Below, in pieces: positions 40,180-53,300 of a stretch of 64,000 nt of DNA. Every line of letters starts with the position of its first letter. Positions within the stretch are counted from its first letter, which is position 1. Location of the stretch: positions 1,447,001 to 1,511,000 of the forward strand of contig BROG01000029.1 in assembly GCA_030159075.1 (NCBI GenBank), in the 5' to 3' direction. The notes beneath the pieces were generated by a model that had not been told where the DNA came from, did not search any database, and saw nothing but the letters and a program-made list of their open reading frames with translations. The translations under genes and the position numbers were made by a program. The stretch comes from Atrina japonica (lineage: Eukaryota > Mollusca > Bivalvia > Pterioida > Pinnidae).

Positions 40180-43100
40180 AGGGAATGTGGCAGCAGCATA
40201 TTAGTATCACCCTAGAAAAAAAATTATCTCTTGCGTAAGACATCATCTCCTATGTAACGACTTATTATCTCTTACGTAAGACTTATCATTTCCTACATGT
40301 ACGTAAGACTTAATATCTCTTATGTAAGACTTTGTAAGCTAAGTGAGACTTATTATCTCCTATGTAAGACTTATTACCTTCTATGTAAGACTTAGTATAT
40401 CTTATTAAGACTTCAGTTTTCTTGACCAAACTGCACTGAAAATGATAATGTTTTATTTATCATGTTTATGTTGCAGAAAAAGCAGACAAGTGTTCTTTGG
40501 GTGCAAAACTATACATGTATATTATTGCCTTGGTTGTAGAAAGACATGAGGATTTGTTTACCCATAGCAAGTCATCTTTCCCAAAATACAGAATCAATAA
40601 AAATTGTTGAATAGCTGCAAGGGTTTTTTGCATGAGGGAGACATGACGCATATGAGGGAGACATGAAGTGTAGTCTCCCCGACACATGACGGCTCTCAAC
40701 CAATCCCTGATTGTGTTTTATTAATGAGGTATAATAACTAAAAATATCTCATTTGTTCTCTTTATTATCCCTACCTGACCATTAGAGAAAAACCATTTAC
40801 TGGTATACAAAGCTAACGACATAATTTTTTCTGTCGTTTTCACAAAATAATGTCGCAAAATAAGACAAAGTAATGCATAAATGAAGCTGAGCATTTTAGT
40901 GATTACTGTTTACTTGACACTAGTTTTGTTTGACATTGAATGAAACATACACTAATGACGGTATCCTGTTCCAATGCAATGTATTATCGAGGTATACATG
41001 GACTTCTTTCACACCAAATGTCTTAATCTTATACACAATATCTGGTCAACTCTTACATAGGAAATACTGAGTTTTATGTAGGAGATACTTAGTCTTACAA
41101 AGGAGATATTAAGTCTTATGTAGGAGATACTAAGTCTTACATAGGATATATTAAGTCTTATATAGGACAAAACTAAGTCTTACATAGGAAATATTAAGTC
41201 TTACCAGTATGTAGGAGATACTAAGTCTTACATAGGATATATTAAGTCTTATATAGGAGAAACTAAGTCTTACATAGGATATATTAAGTCTTATATAGGA
41301 GAAACTAAGTCTTACATAGGAAATATTAAGTCTTACCAGTATGTAGGAGATACTAAGTCTTACATAGGATATATTAAGTCTTATATAGGAGAAACTAAGT
41401 CTTACATAGGAAATATTAAGTCTTACCAGTATGTAGGAGATACTAAGTCTTACATAGGATATATTAAGTCTTATATAGGAGAAACTAAGTCTTACAGAGG
41501 AAATATTAAGTCTTACTGGTATGTAGGAGATACTAAGTCTTACATAGGATATATTAAGTCTTATATAGGAGAAACTAAGTCTTACATAGGAAATTATTAA
41601 GTCTTACCAGTATGTAGGAGATACTACGTCTTACATAGGATATATTAAGTCTTATGTAGGAGAAACTAAGTCTTACATACATACATGTAAATGTAGGAAA
41701 TATTAAGTCTTACCCGTATGTAGGAGATACTAAGTCTTACATAGGAGATACATGCACTAAGTCTTACAAAGGAGATACTTAGTCTTACGTAGGAGATACT
41801 AAGTCTTATATAGGAGATAATTTTTTTCTAGGGTGATATCAATAGGCTGCAATAAGGGAGGACCTGAGAGACTGAGAAAAATTATACTGAAATGCAATAA
41901 CAGAGACATAGGACCTATATAACACATTATATATGTCTTTGGGGATTAGAAGTGGCTTCACAATATTTTTGGAAATGATGTAGTTTTATATGAATATATA
42001 TATGGAATAATGGTGCCCAAATACTTTTTTGATAACTTTTTGTATTTCATAACACATAAAATAACAATTTGTCAGAAATGCAAGCAAATGACCAATATTG
42101 TTCAAATTGAAGTGAAAATTTCGGCCCTTTTGACTTTTTTGTAGATCTTTGCGTGCTGAACATTTTGCTTCTTTCACTTTCTCTTTATCTCTTATACTTT
42201 ACAATATAATAAGACAAATTTTACTTTTCAAAATCATGTCAAAAAAATTTCCAAATACATGAAAAATCCACTTAAAAGGGGAAATATTTTATAAGGGGTG
42301 ACCTGACAATTTCGGCCTAATTGACTTTTTTGTAGATCTTTGCGTGCTGAACATTTTTGCTTCTTTCACTCTTACTCTAGCTATAATACTTTTCAAGATA
42401 ATGTAAAAAAAACATCCAAAAACATGAAAAATCCAGTTAAAAGAGGAAATAACTCCCATAACCGGTGATTTGACAATTTCGGACCCATCAACTTTTTTGT
42501 AGTTTTCAAGATAATGTAAAAAAAACATCCAAAAACATGAAAAATCCACTAAAAAGGGGAAATAAATCACAAAAGAGTAGACCCGACAATTTCCACCAAA
42601 TAAACTTTTGTTAGATTTTTGCAAGCCCTCCAAATTAAGGTAACAGTTTCTTTCTAGCTTTAATAATTTTATAGATACATGTATTAAATCAAAAATATCT
42701 GCTGACTCATTCGTTCCATTTTTTAGCCATGACAGCCATGTTTGGCCCTAGCACCTTTGCATCTACAAACTTTATGCAGCTTTACATACTTATACTTTCT
42801 GTCAAATTTGGTTCAAATTTACCTAATGGTTCTGGAGAAGTCAAAAATGTCAAACATTTTACCAAAAAATCTTAACTTAAACTCTATTTACTTAGGTTCC
42901 TGTGATCTTGACCTCTGACCCCATGACCTTGAAATTTTGTCAAAATGATCCTTAAATAATTTCTAACAACTTTTTCATATATCTTTGTATACAAAAAGTC
43001 CATCAATTTTGAGTTATGTGTTACTGAAGCCCCCCCCCCCCAATGGCTCGTTTATGGACAGATTTTGTTTTCATTTGCAAGCTTTGTAGATATTAACTGT

Positions 43101-46100
43101 ACAATCATGAATACAAAATTTGAAAGTCATCTGATCATTGGTTCATGAAAATTTTTTTAAAAGATATACTAAGTTTTGGTCATTTTTGGCCCTTTTTAGC
43201 TAAGCCCCTATGGGTGTTATCTCCTTTTCATTCACAAACTTCATGCAGCTTTACATGGGGATGCTACATGCCAAGTTTGGTTGAAATCTGACCAGTGGTT
43301 CTGGAGAAGAAGTTGAAAATGTGAAAAGTTAATGACACACACATGGACAAAACATGATTGCAATAGGTCACCATGACCAAAGCTCAGGTGACCTAAAAAT
43401 GGATAATTTCTAAGTAAATAGACAAGCATGTGTTTGGTATAAAAATTTCTTTGAATATCTGTACTTCTTTTGTAAACTGGACTGTTTACATCTCCCTGAT
43501 GATAGATCAAACAGCAGCTGAATATTAGTCGACTGGAAGATGCTACTTAAAAGTTTTGGTACTAAATTGGTAGTAATTCCATTGCAATTTATTTATAATT
43601 TCAGGAGCAAAAAGGTTATATAGTTAAATTCATTTTTTACATTGTCGGACAATCATATAAAAGCGTAATTAAGCGTTCCTTATACGGAATGTCACATATT
43701 TCACCTAAGTAAATTCAGAGATTTTCGATGGAATTTTGTTAATAACTCTCTTAATAAGAAAAAATTTTTCAATTTGTTTATTTTTTCATTTAGTTCTGTT
43801 AGTAGTAGTTTTCTAAAGAAAATGTCAATTGTGATAATAACTTTCCTGGTATGTGACTTTAAATAAACAATTATGACATTTCACACATTTCTCTTTGTCT
43901 AACTGTAAAGTGACAATTTCCTTAAAAATTTAATGAATACATTTGTAGGTGCCTGTTATGATGCCATCAGTTCATGAAATGTGAAACAGGTGCATGAATG
44001 CAGCGGTAAAAATCCACTCAAAAGGTCAAGTCTAAAACAATCTATGTGAAACAGCAACAAAAAGTAGATAAAAAAAATAAAGCAGTTGTACTGAAAGAAC
44101 AGGTATGAAGATACATATGTACATGTAATTGTTAAGAATATCAGGGATTCAAAATTTTACATGTCCAAAGTCCAGGACATGGTTTAAAGACTTGGCATTT
44201 AAAGATATCTGAAGTCCAAGACCTTGGCATCTTAATTTAATTTATCTCTAAACTTATTAACACAGGGCAGCACAGACTTGAAATTTCAATCTGGACTTGC
44301 TAATTTACTCTCCAAGTCCTTTGAGTATCTAAAAAAGAATTTTAACCCTATCTAGTTAACTTATATAACACACCCCTAAAGCAGCACTAAGTATTGAATT
44401 TGAAATTTTATTAAGATATTGCAGGGTATATGTTATAAAGATATTGCAGGGTATATTTTATAAAGATATATCAATATATGTTATACTATCCATTAAGATA
44501 AAGCTGGGTACTTGATAAAGATATATCAGGGTATATGTTATAAAGATATTACAGGGTATATGTTATAAAGATATTGAAGGGTATTTGTTATAAAGATAAT
44601 GCAGGGTATATATGTTATAAAGATATTACATTCATAAAGATATTGAAAGGGTATTTGTTACAGGGTATTATGTTATAAAGACTATGTTATAAAGTATTGA
44701 AGATTTGTTATAAAGATAATGCAGGTATATGTTATTAAGATATTGCAGGGTATATGTTATAAAGATATTACAGGATATATGTTATAAAGATATTGAAGGG
44801 TATTTGTTATTAAGATATTGGGTATATGTTATAAAGATATTACAGGATATTTGTTATTAAGATAATGCAGGGTATATATGTTATAAGATATTACAGGGTA
44901 AATCTTATAAAGATATTGTGGGGTATATGTTATAAAGATATTGTGGGGTTATGTTATAAAGATATTGCAAGGTGATTGTAATATAGGGTACCTGCATGTT
45001 GACTGAGAAAAAGGCTATTTCCAGTATTCCAAAACACATAAAAATTTACATAAATCTCCCAATTTTGTCATAATATATATAAATACATCAGGGTGAGAAA
45101 AATATTTGAAAAATCACTTTATGGGAAAGATATTTAGAAACCACTCGTCCCAACAAATTTTTCACTTGTCCCAGTATTATACTTGTATTGAAGAAGTAAA
45201 TTTGCATTTTTTCTGGTACAAATAAAATCAACAAACAATATTATATACCAGTAAATATGCATATCAGTTTCTTGCAGTGTAGTTATCATTACTTATGACA
45301 CAAAAAAGTCATTCATAAGAAGAACTGTCATCACTGCTAATGATGGGCTGGCCACTAAAACTATGACTTGCTGATAAACTGATCTCGGCTCCAGTTGTGT
45401 CTCCTAGTTTTGGCAGAATTAAGCCAAGTATTAATTGTTATAAAAAGTGGACAAAGTGTTATCCATCATCTTGATTCTCATCAGGGGGTATATGAGATCT
45501 GAACGTGGTCTTCAATTCATAGATAAATGCTTTTCACAAGTGTACATGGGAGAGTATATAATGTTAACAAGTAAAGATATTGAACATCTGGGGTTTTAGA
45601 GCGAGAAGATTTGCATATAAACTGACTAGTGGTTCGTTGGTTCAATCTCAGCTATAAATGCCATTGCCCATAAAGACTTCTCCTTTTCAGGGTTCAAAAT
45701 GATTCAACAAATGTTAACTTCTTCATTACCATATGATCTGATCCTGCATTGATACTGGCCACAATGTATGTCAAATACCTGAAAGATATTGTAAGGGGAT
45801 TCTGCAATATTCATTTCACTTATATATTGTTATTTCAAGAAAGTAGCTTGTGGGTTTGTTAGATATACTGACTGCTTGGAATCTTTGCCACATTTCAAAA
45901 TTCCATCAGAGTAATTTTGTTCAAATTTACTGTAAAAGGGATGCAGGCCCATTTATTTCAGACTAGATAATTCCAAAGATGCTAGTTCTAACTTGTAACA
46001 ACATCAGTCACAAATATCATCTTTCTGATAAAGATGAGATTCTTGAGGATTAAAGTAAATATAAAGTGCAAAAACTTGACAAATCTTTCAGTTTTCAGCT

Positions 46101-49100
46101 CTTTCATACAAACCTTTGGACTTTGCTGAATCCTCTCCTGAACTTCCCTGACCAACATGTTCAAATTACACAGTAATATAGGGTTTCTCAAGTGCCATAA
46201 AGCCCTGTGACTAGAACCAACGAATTTTCTGAAACCACTAAAATATGCATGATTTTCATCAATTATTTTCAGATATTGCTTTCAATTCTCTAAAGACAAA
46301 ATACTTTTGACAGTATTGTCAAAAATTTGCAAGTAAATTGTTTTCCAGCACAATTTATGTGCTACACAGTAATAGATAACTGATGGGGCAAGATACCTTG
46401 CATTTTTTTCCCATCATCGATAGCACCATCAAAGTTATTTACCAACTATACAGTTTTATTTGAAATTTCTTCTAACCTCCTGCAAGAAACCCCTTCAGCA
46501 GTTTTAAGGGCACACAAAGCCCCTCTAGGATTACCAGACTCTAAATCTACAAATCGAACAAACACTGCCTCCTGTTCAATAATTCCAGCATCTGAATGCC
46601 ATCAGACAAGATGCAAAAAACCTTGCCTCTTTTAAAATATTAACACATTTGCTTCAGTCTCGGCTATTGATAATAAATACCCTTATCATTTTGGTACTTT
46701 GAACCCAAATCTAACCCATCTTTGTAAACAAAGACCCTTTTAAAAGAGACCTTGTTTTGCAACATTTGATGTGTTGAACAGACAGCGAACTTGCTTTTGA
46801 CACATTTTCATCCAGAGCATATTTTCTTTATGGACCCACATAATTTGACGGCTATTGAACATTTTTTTATCATGACACTTATGTGCATTTGATTTGTTAT
46901 TCTTTTCTAAAATTATCCTCACTGTATAAGTATCTTTATGTTAGGGAATTCATCAGGAGTGCCATTTTTTGCTCATCCCTCATATTTAACCCAAGTATGT
47001 GATCAACTGACGTTGAAACTTTTTTTTCCACATTTTGCTTTTTTTCAGGACGGTAATTCTCATTTTCGTTTGCCTTTTCCTTACCTACCGATTTTCTTGA
47101 AAAACGAATCTATAGTCCTTTTTGAAGTCATAAACTTTCTGGTAACGAATTCGAACACTTGCAAAGCTTCACTGACAACGAAAAGATAATTTTTCAAAAA
47201 AACCAACAGCGGTATCACACTTGAAAAACACCCGGAACGTAATTCATTGGTTGAGGTTAAGTCCTTAGAATGAAATTTATTATAACATGTATACCAAAAC
47301 TATCTAAACCTAGTTGTGTACTTGAATACCTCGCATTGAATTTACAAATAAATAATTTAAATTTCCGTACTTATGGAGCCGTTTCCTGAAAGATTCCATT
47401 TACACGTGGATAATCTAAATCAACTGTGCGCTTTATGTCTACTTCATTTGGATCATCCCGGGTTCCGGGAATACATTGTTGACTATATTTGCAAAGTGAA
47501 AAAATGGGAAAAGAATTGTAGTGATTTTAAACTAGAATTTAAGATGCTACATTTACCGATTTTTTTTTACATCACTCGTCACCGGGTGACGATACTTATA
47601 ATGAACCACTCGGCAATTTCCTTACGAGTTTTTTCGCACTCTGTACATGCATTTCATATCGATATCTTATTTCATATACAGTTGAATTTCCTTATCTCGA
47701 AACTAACAGGACTTTACAGGAGCGCCCCCTTTTACTTCTAGATCCATGTATCCGGAATTCAAGATAACCAAAAATTTTAATTCATATATACCTTAATTAT
47801 ATCTATAAAAATTGTGATCTGACTTTCAACTTTGACATATCCGGTATTTCGTCTCAATCGATTTCAACATAATGTGATTCCACTTTATAAGTATCATTTG
47901 TGTATATCAGAGCCATTTACCTCTGTATGTACACAGATTTTCCACATTCTTTTGGGAATGGGACCTGAATTGGGAGCAACAACTGAAAACCAGAAAAATA
48001 CATTACACTATATGTATGTTGAAATACAAGAATCTCTTCAAATCCATTGTCATTTGACTTCAATTGGGAAATTTTGACTGCAAATTGGGAAATATGCATT
48101 TATTTTAAATTGGGAATGGGGCCTTATTTTGGTCCCATATGAAATATGATAGGATGTAATTACATGTACAAGCAGGGTGACCATATGTACCAATGTGTAT
48201 GAAACACTTTTTACAAAACTTTCCTAACTTCAAAGACTGCAAGTTTTATTGAATATCGGTATTTGTTGATGATATTCACTTATATTTGCATTTTCTAGCC
48301 ATTGAGATGTGCAGAGTTTCAAGTTCTCTTGAGTTTATCCATTATTATCTAAGATTTTTTTTGTGCTTGCATATTGACTTTCGCTCTTTGTTAGCCATCA
48401 AGTACTCCAGTTATCATAAGGTTATTTACGCAGAATACCACAGCCAATGAATGATTTCATGAAAAAATCAAAATATCCAAAGATTCAATGTCTGTAAATC
48501 GTGCAGAAGATTACGTTAATTTGGTACATGTATTTAACAGGACTAATAGCAATTATCTAACCTTAAGGTACATGTATAACCAATAGTATTTGTGTATCAA
48601 ATTTTCATAATTGTCATGCAAGTCAATAAATAACTTCTAAATTAAGCTCAGTTGGTAAATTAACTGATTCTTGAGATTAAGTCTGCCAGATACATGTATA
48701 CCCCTTTACTGAAGAAGAGACCACAAATTGACTATGACTAACAAACTTGAAGTGGCGCACAAAAAATCCATTTGGAATGGGTTATGTAAAAGCCTGAAAC
48801 ACTACTATTAACCTTAAACTGAAATTGTATTTTGACTTCATGACTGATGAGCCCACATGTTGACATACTGAATTGATGTGCTTTAAAGTCCTATAACTCA
48901 GGCAAATACTAATCAAATGTACCTTACACCCTATTAATATATACTAGTAGCAGCATACCAAATTTGGTTAAAATCTTAGATGGGAAACTTACTACAGGTA
49001 AGTCGAAAAGGCTGACCAAAATCATTTTACCACATCTTTGGTTTTTCAGACATCAAAATATGTTCCCACAGTGAAATAAGCAGCCAAATGTTTTCCAAGT

Positions 49101-50314
49101 TGCTCTAGATCTGTAGACCCTATCTTTTTTTTTCAGCAAACTTAACCAAATATCCCAAAATCATGTTTTTGATGAAAACTATACATGTATATATATTTAT
49201 TATGAGAGAATTTCTTTTTAATATGTGGAAAATGAAATTCTCAAACAAATTAACTGCTTCTTTGTGACATTGACACCTTTAGACTTTCTATAAAGGAGCG
49301 AGGATTTCAATGTTGTAGTATGACAATTTGGTAGCTTTAAGAAATCAATAGACAGATACATATGTTTCTGTACTTCATGATTTCTATGTTGTACAGTTTT
49401 GTGCTTTTAATGTCAACTATGACATCAATATATTTCTGACTTTCTACTGAGTGTTGATTTCGATGTTGTAATCAGTCATTGTATAATTTTTTTTGTGTGT
49501 GTGACATTCAGGGTTCTAGTCAGGACCAGGATCCGGATTTACTAGTGCTGGAAGATTTTCAGTAAACAATTTTGCTTATTCTGGAGTTAATATCATCAAC
49601 ACGCCGGTCCTGTAAAAGGATCCATTCCCAATGCAATATCTACTGTTTTTTCCCCAATTTGAGTAAAAATTTTCCCAGTTATGTTCACCGTGTCATTCAC
49701 ATTCAGTATTAAACAATAAAAAAGAGAATTTAGTACATGTATGAACTGCACTTCCAAGACTTCAGATGAAAACCATAATGTCAATTAAATATGACAAGCT
49801 AAATGAATTACAAGTTTTGTGTCTTTATTCTTATGACTTTTAAAATGACCATAGTTACCCTTTTCCTAATTTGGCACATTGTGGCTTAAATTTTCCAAAT
49901 TTGGTCTATCAATACGTTATTCCATTTTTTTTTATAGTGTCTCAGAAAATTTAGAGATTTTTTGTACCCAAATGACAAGCTTTTTTGTAGACATCCAAAG
50001 AAAAATTACCGTAGCCAATGACTACATGTACATGTACATTGACTACTCACAAAGCCAGCCCTGCAGACAGCTCATTGCACTCGAGTGACTAAAATGCTAG
50101 TCCCTGACCTACAGAATGACACATTTTAAAGCAGTAAAAAGGAAAAGCTGCGATGTTGCTTAGAGGTGTGGATCCCAGACTCCACAATAAAAATATTGGC
50201 AAGTCTCACCAGTGTAAAGTTTTCTTAACCCTCATCCAAATACATGTACATCCTATATTTTAAGACTCTAACCATCTATTCTCTATCCATATCATTTATG
50301 ATTAAATGAACCAC

Positions 50315-50353
<39 letters not shown>

Positions 50354-53300
50354 TACTACTTTATCATGAACCAGAGCTCTACAATGCGACCAAATCGAAA
50401 ATCACTTGAAAATCTGACTATTTTTTAGTAATCGGCGAATGTTTTCCCCAAGTCAATCACCAGTTTGCGACCATTTTTTTCCACTAACCTTTTTCCTGAA
50501 GTTGTCCAGTTTCATTCTGAACTGAACTAATTGCATTTTCAGATAAACAAAAGAATAGAATTCACCCATCAAAATGTCTGGCCGACTATTGGGTCCTTAT
50601 TTTTGTCTCAACTTTGGATTTATTTCTGATACTTTTTTTCTCTGACTTGAAATGTAATATTGTCAGATAGAATGGTCAAAATGCCAACACATTTCTGATT
50701 TTTGATCTCTCTGAAAATGTAATATGTATGGTATGCACATCTAGACCTCAGGAGGAACCTCCATAATCAATTTCGAAAAAAGATTCCTTCATTACATTCT
50801 GGATCTCAAAGGGAAACTTCATATCAAATTTAAACAAGATCCCTTCAGTTTTTACTAAGAAATAGGGGTAACATACTTCCACTGTCAAAATCCAAGATGG
50901 CCACCTGTCAGCCATGTTGGAATCTAATCTCTCTGAAAATGTCATATGCACATCTAGACCTCATGAGACCTTCATGTCAAATTTCAAGGAGATCCCTTCA
51001 GTCCTTTCTGAGAAATAGCAATAACAATCCAACTTCCTATGGTCAAAATCCAAGATGGCCACCTGTCAGCCATATTGGATTTCGATCTCTCTGAAAATGC
51101 AATTTGCACAACTAGATGTTAAGGGGAACATTGATGTCAAATTTCAATGAGATCCTGTCAGTCCTTTAGAAGAAATAGAGGTAACAAACTTCCTTTGATC
51201 AAAATCCAAGATGGCCGCCTGTTGGCCATGCTTGATTCCAATCTCTCTGAAAATGTAATATGCACAACTAAACCTCAAGAGAAACCTGCATGTCAAATTT
51301 CAAGGAGATGACTTCAGTCATTTCTGAGATATAGCAATAAAAACTTCCTATGGTCAAAATCCAAGGTGGCCATCTGTCAGCCATTTTGGATTCCAATCTC
51401 TCTGAAAATGCAGTATATGCACAACTAGATCTTAAGGGGAACTTTGATGTCAAATTTCAATGAGATCCCATTAGTCCTTTCTGAGAAATAGCTAGGGGAA
51501 GGACGGTTCTGGATTTTTTCAGTTCGGTTCGGTTTTTCTGTTTCGGTTCTCAATTTTTTCTGTTTGGTTCATCTAACAGCCGACTCTTGGACTTCAAGTG
51601 CAACCACAGAAGTATAAACACAATCTAGAATGCATGTCAGTCAAATGGCACATATTTCTAATCCAAATATGAAACCCTGTGGTGCAACACAGCAATATGT
51701 GGGTTCTAATTCATATCTCTACCTTACACTATATTGTGAAATTATATAACTTAAGATAAAATCTGTGCACAGCACGGTGGCATTTCTAACAAGCTATTGA
51801 TCAATGATACAGCAATACATTGTAATTTGCTTAAATGGAACACTTGCAGTCAAAATATTCTCCCTATTTACATTGTATTTGTAAGAGAAGTATGCTGTAT
51901 TGCTATGTTTAATTCAACAAATTTTACTCTTGACATCTTATTTACTCCTTATATCTTTGGAATTAAATTTCAAAAAAAAAATGATATTTCAGAGATGTTA
52001 TAGAACTCTACAGGCTGAAGTTCACAGATCAACTGTAAAAAAACACTCTTTTTTCTGCAGTAGAGTAACTTCGTAGATGTGTAGACAATAGACAGAGTAC
52101 CGTAAACGCTGCATGTCATGTTTATTATTTGAAAGACTTGCCTACTCACTGTTGATTATGCATATTTATCCTCGGCTTCTGATTAAAGTTACAAATAATT
52201 TCACACAAAAGTAACTTGAATTAGTCAAGCCCTCTCTGTTCCCGATTCCCCCTTCTTTTGAGGAATGAAGTGATCATAGTGAGTGGAATATAACAACTGT
52301 TTAACAACACGAAAGAATAGCTTCATATTAGCCACCATTTGCAATTTATAGCAATAGCACTAAACACCTAACAGACACAAATTCATGAAATAACTGCAAG
52401 TTGTTTAGAGGCAGGATATATTATCACATTTACATTCAAATTATGTAGATCTGTATTTATCATTTATATATTATTTTATATTCTGATAAAGAATATTACG
52501 TTTTTTTATTAGAAGTATTGGCATTTGCTTCAAGTATTTGCCATGTCATTTGGATCATCAGAGGAACCTAATTGAATAATAATTTTTTAACCAAACCAAA
52601 ATCAGAAATATAGAACCAAAACGATTCAGTTCAATGTCAGCGGTTCGGTTTGTCGGTTTTTAAGCGAAACGTCACACTCCTACAAATAGTGACCTGTCGG
52701 CCATATTTGATTTCAATCTCTCTGAAAATGTAATATGCACAACTAGACCTCAAGGGGAAGCTTCATGTCAAATTTCATAGAGATCCCCTCAGTCCTTTCT
52801 GAGAAGTAGCGGTGAAAAACTTCCTCTGGTCAAAATACAAGATGGTTCCTTGTTGGCCATATTGGATTCTGATCGCTCTAAAAATGCAATATGCACAATT
52901 AAACCTCAAGGGGAAGTAAGATAATCGATGTTAATTGTAAATCATACTTTGAACACTTTTTCATTTTATACAGATGCTGGCTTCGCTTCGTACCGATATC
53001 AGCAAAAATACATGCGACATAAAATATTCTCTGTTTGCTGGGACCCTTTTACCTATGGGCAGGTAGGGAAATTATTTTAGCCGAAACTGTCATTGTGTCA
53101 GTCATTTTTCTGTACAAATTATAATGAAAATAATTTAAAAGCCATTTAAATATTTGTTTCAGACAGTCATTTGTGAAATTTCAATAATCACTGTACAACA
53201 AAATCGAATCCTATGGAGATAGCTGTCATGTTGCCCCTTGCCAGACACTTGAATCCCCAACTCCAGCAAGTGCATTAGGGGTATAAAAACCAGTGACAGA

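Larger units (their letters stand above)
39738..41870. mobile_element. Foldback-like element with tandem-repeat arms
   Basis: The left side is two direct copies of a ~340-bp block, each (TA)n + gagggaa.. + gcagcatattagtatcaccc + short units of ctcctatgtaagacttatta type (39738-40050; 40083-40420). The right arm (about 41050-41870) is the reverse complement: a long array of taagtcttacataggagata-type 21/27-bp units ending ctagggtgatatcaataggc. The middle (40430-41050) is unique and non-coding by eye. Inverted arms made of short tandem repeats resemble Drosophila foldback elements in architecture only; no homology is claimed. Confidence 0.7.

Noticed and set aside
39629..40246. Frames rich in Tyr-Ile repeats on both strands
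   Set aside because: Products of (TA)n microsatellites.
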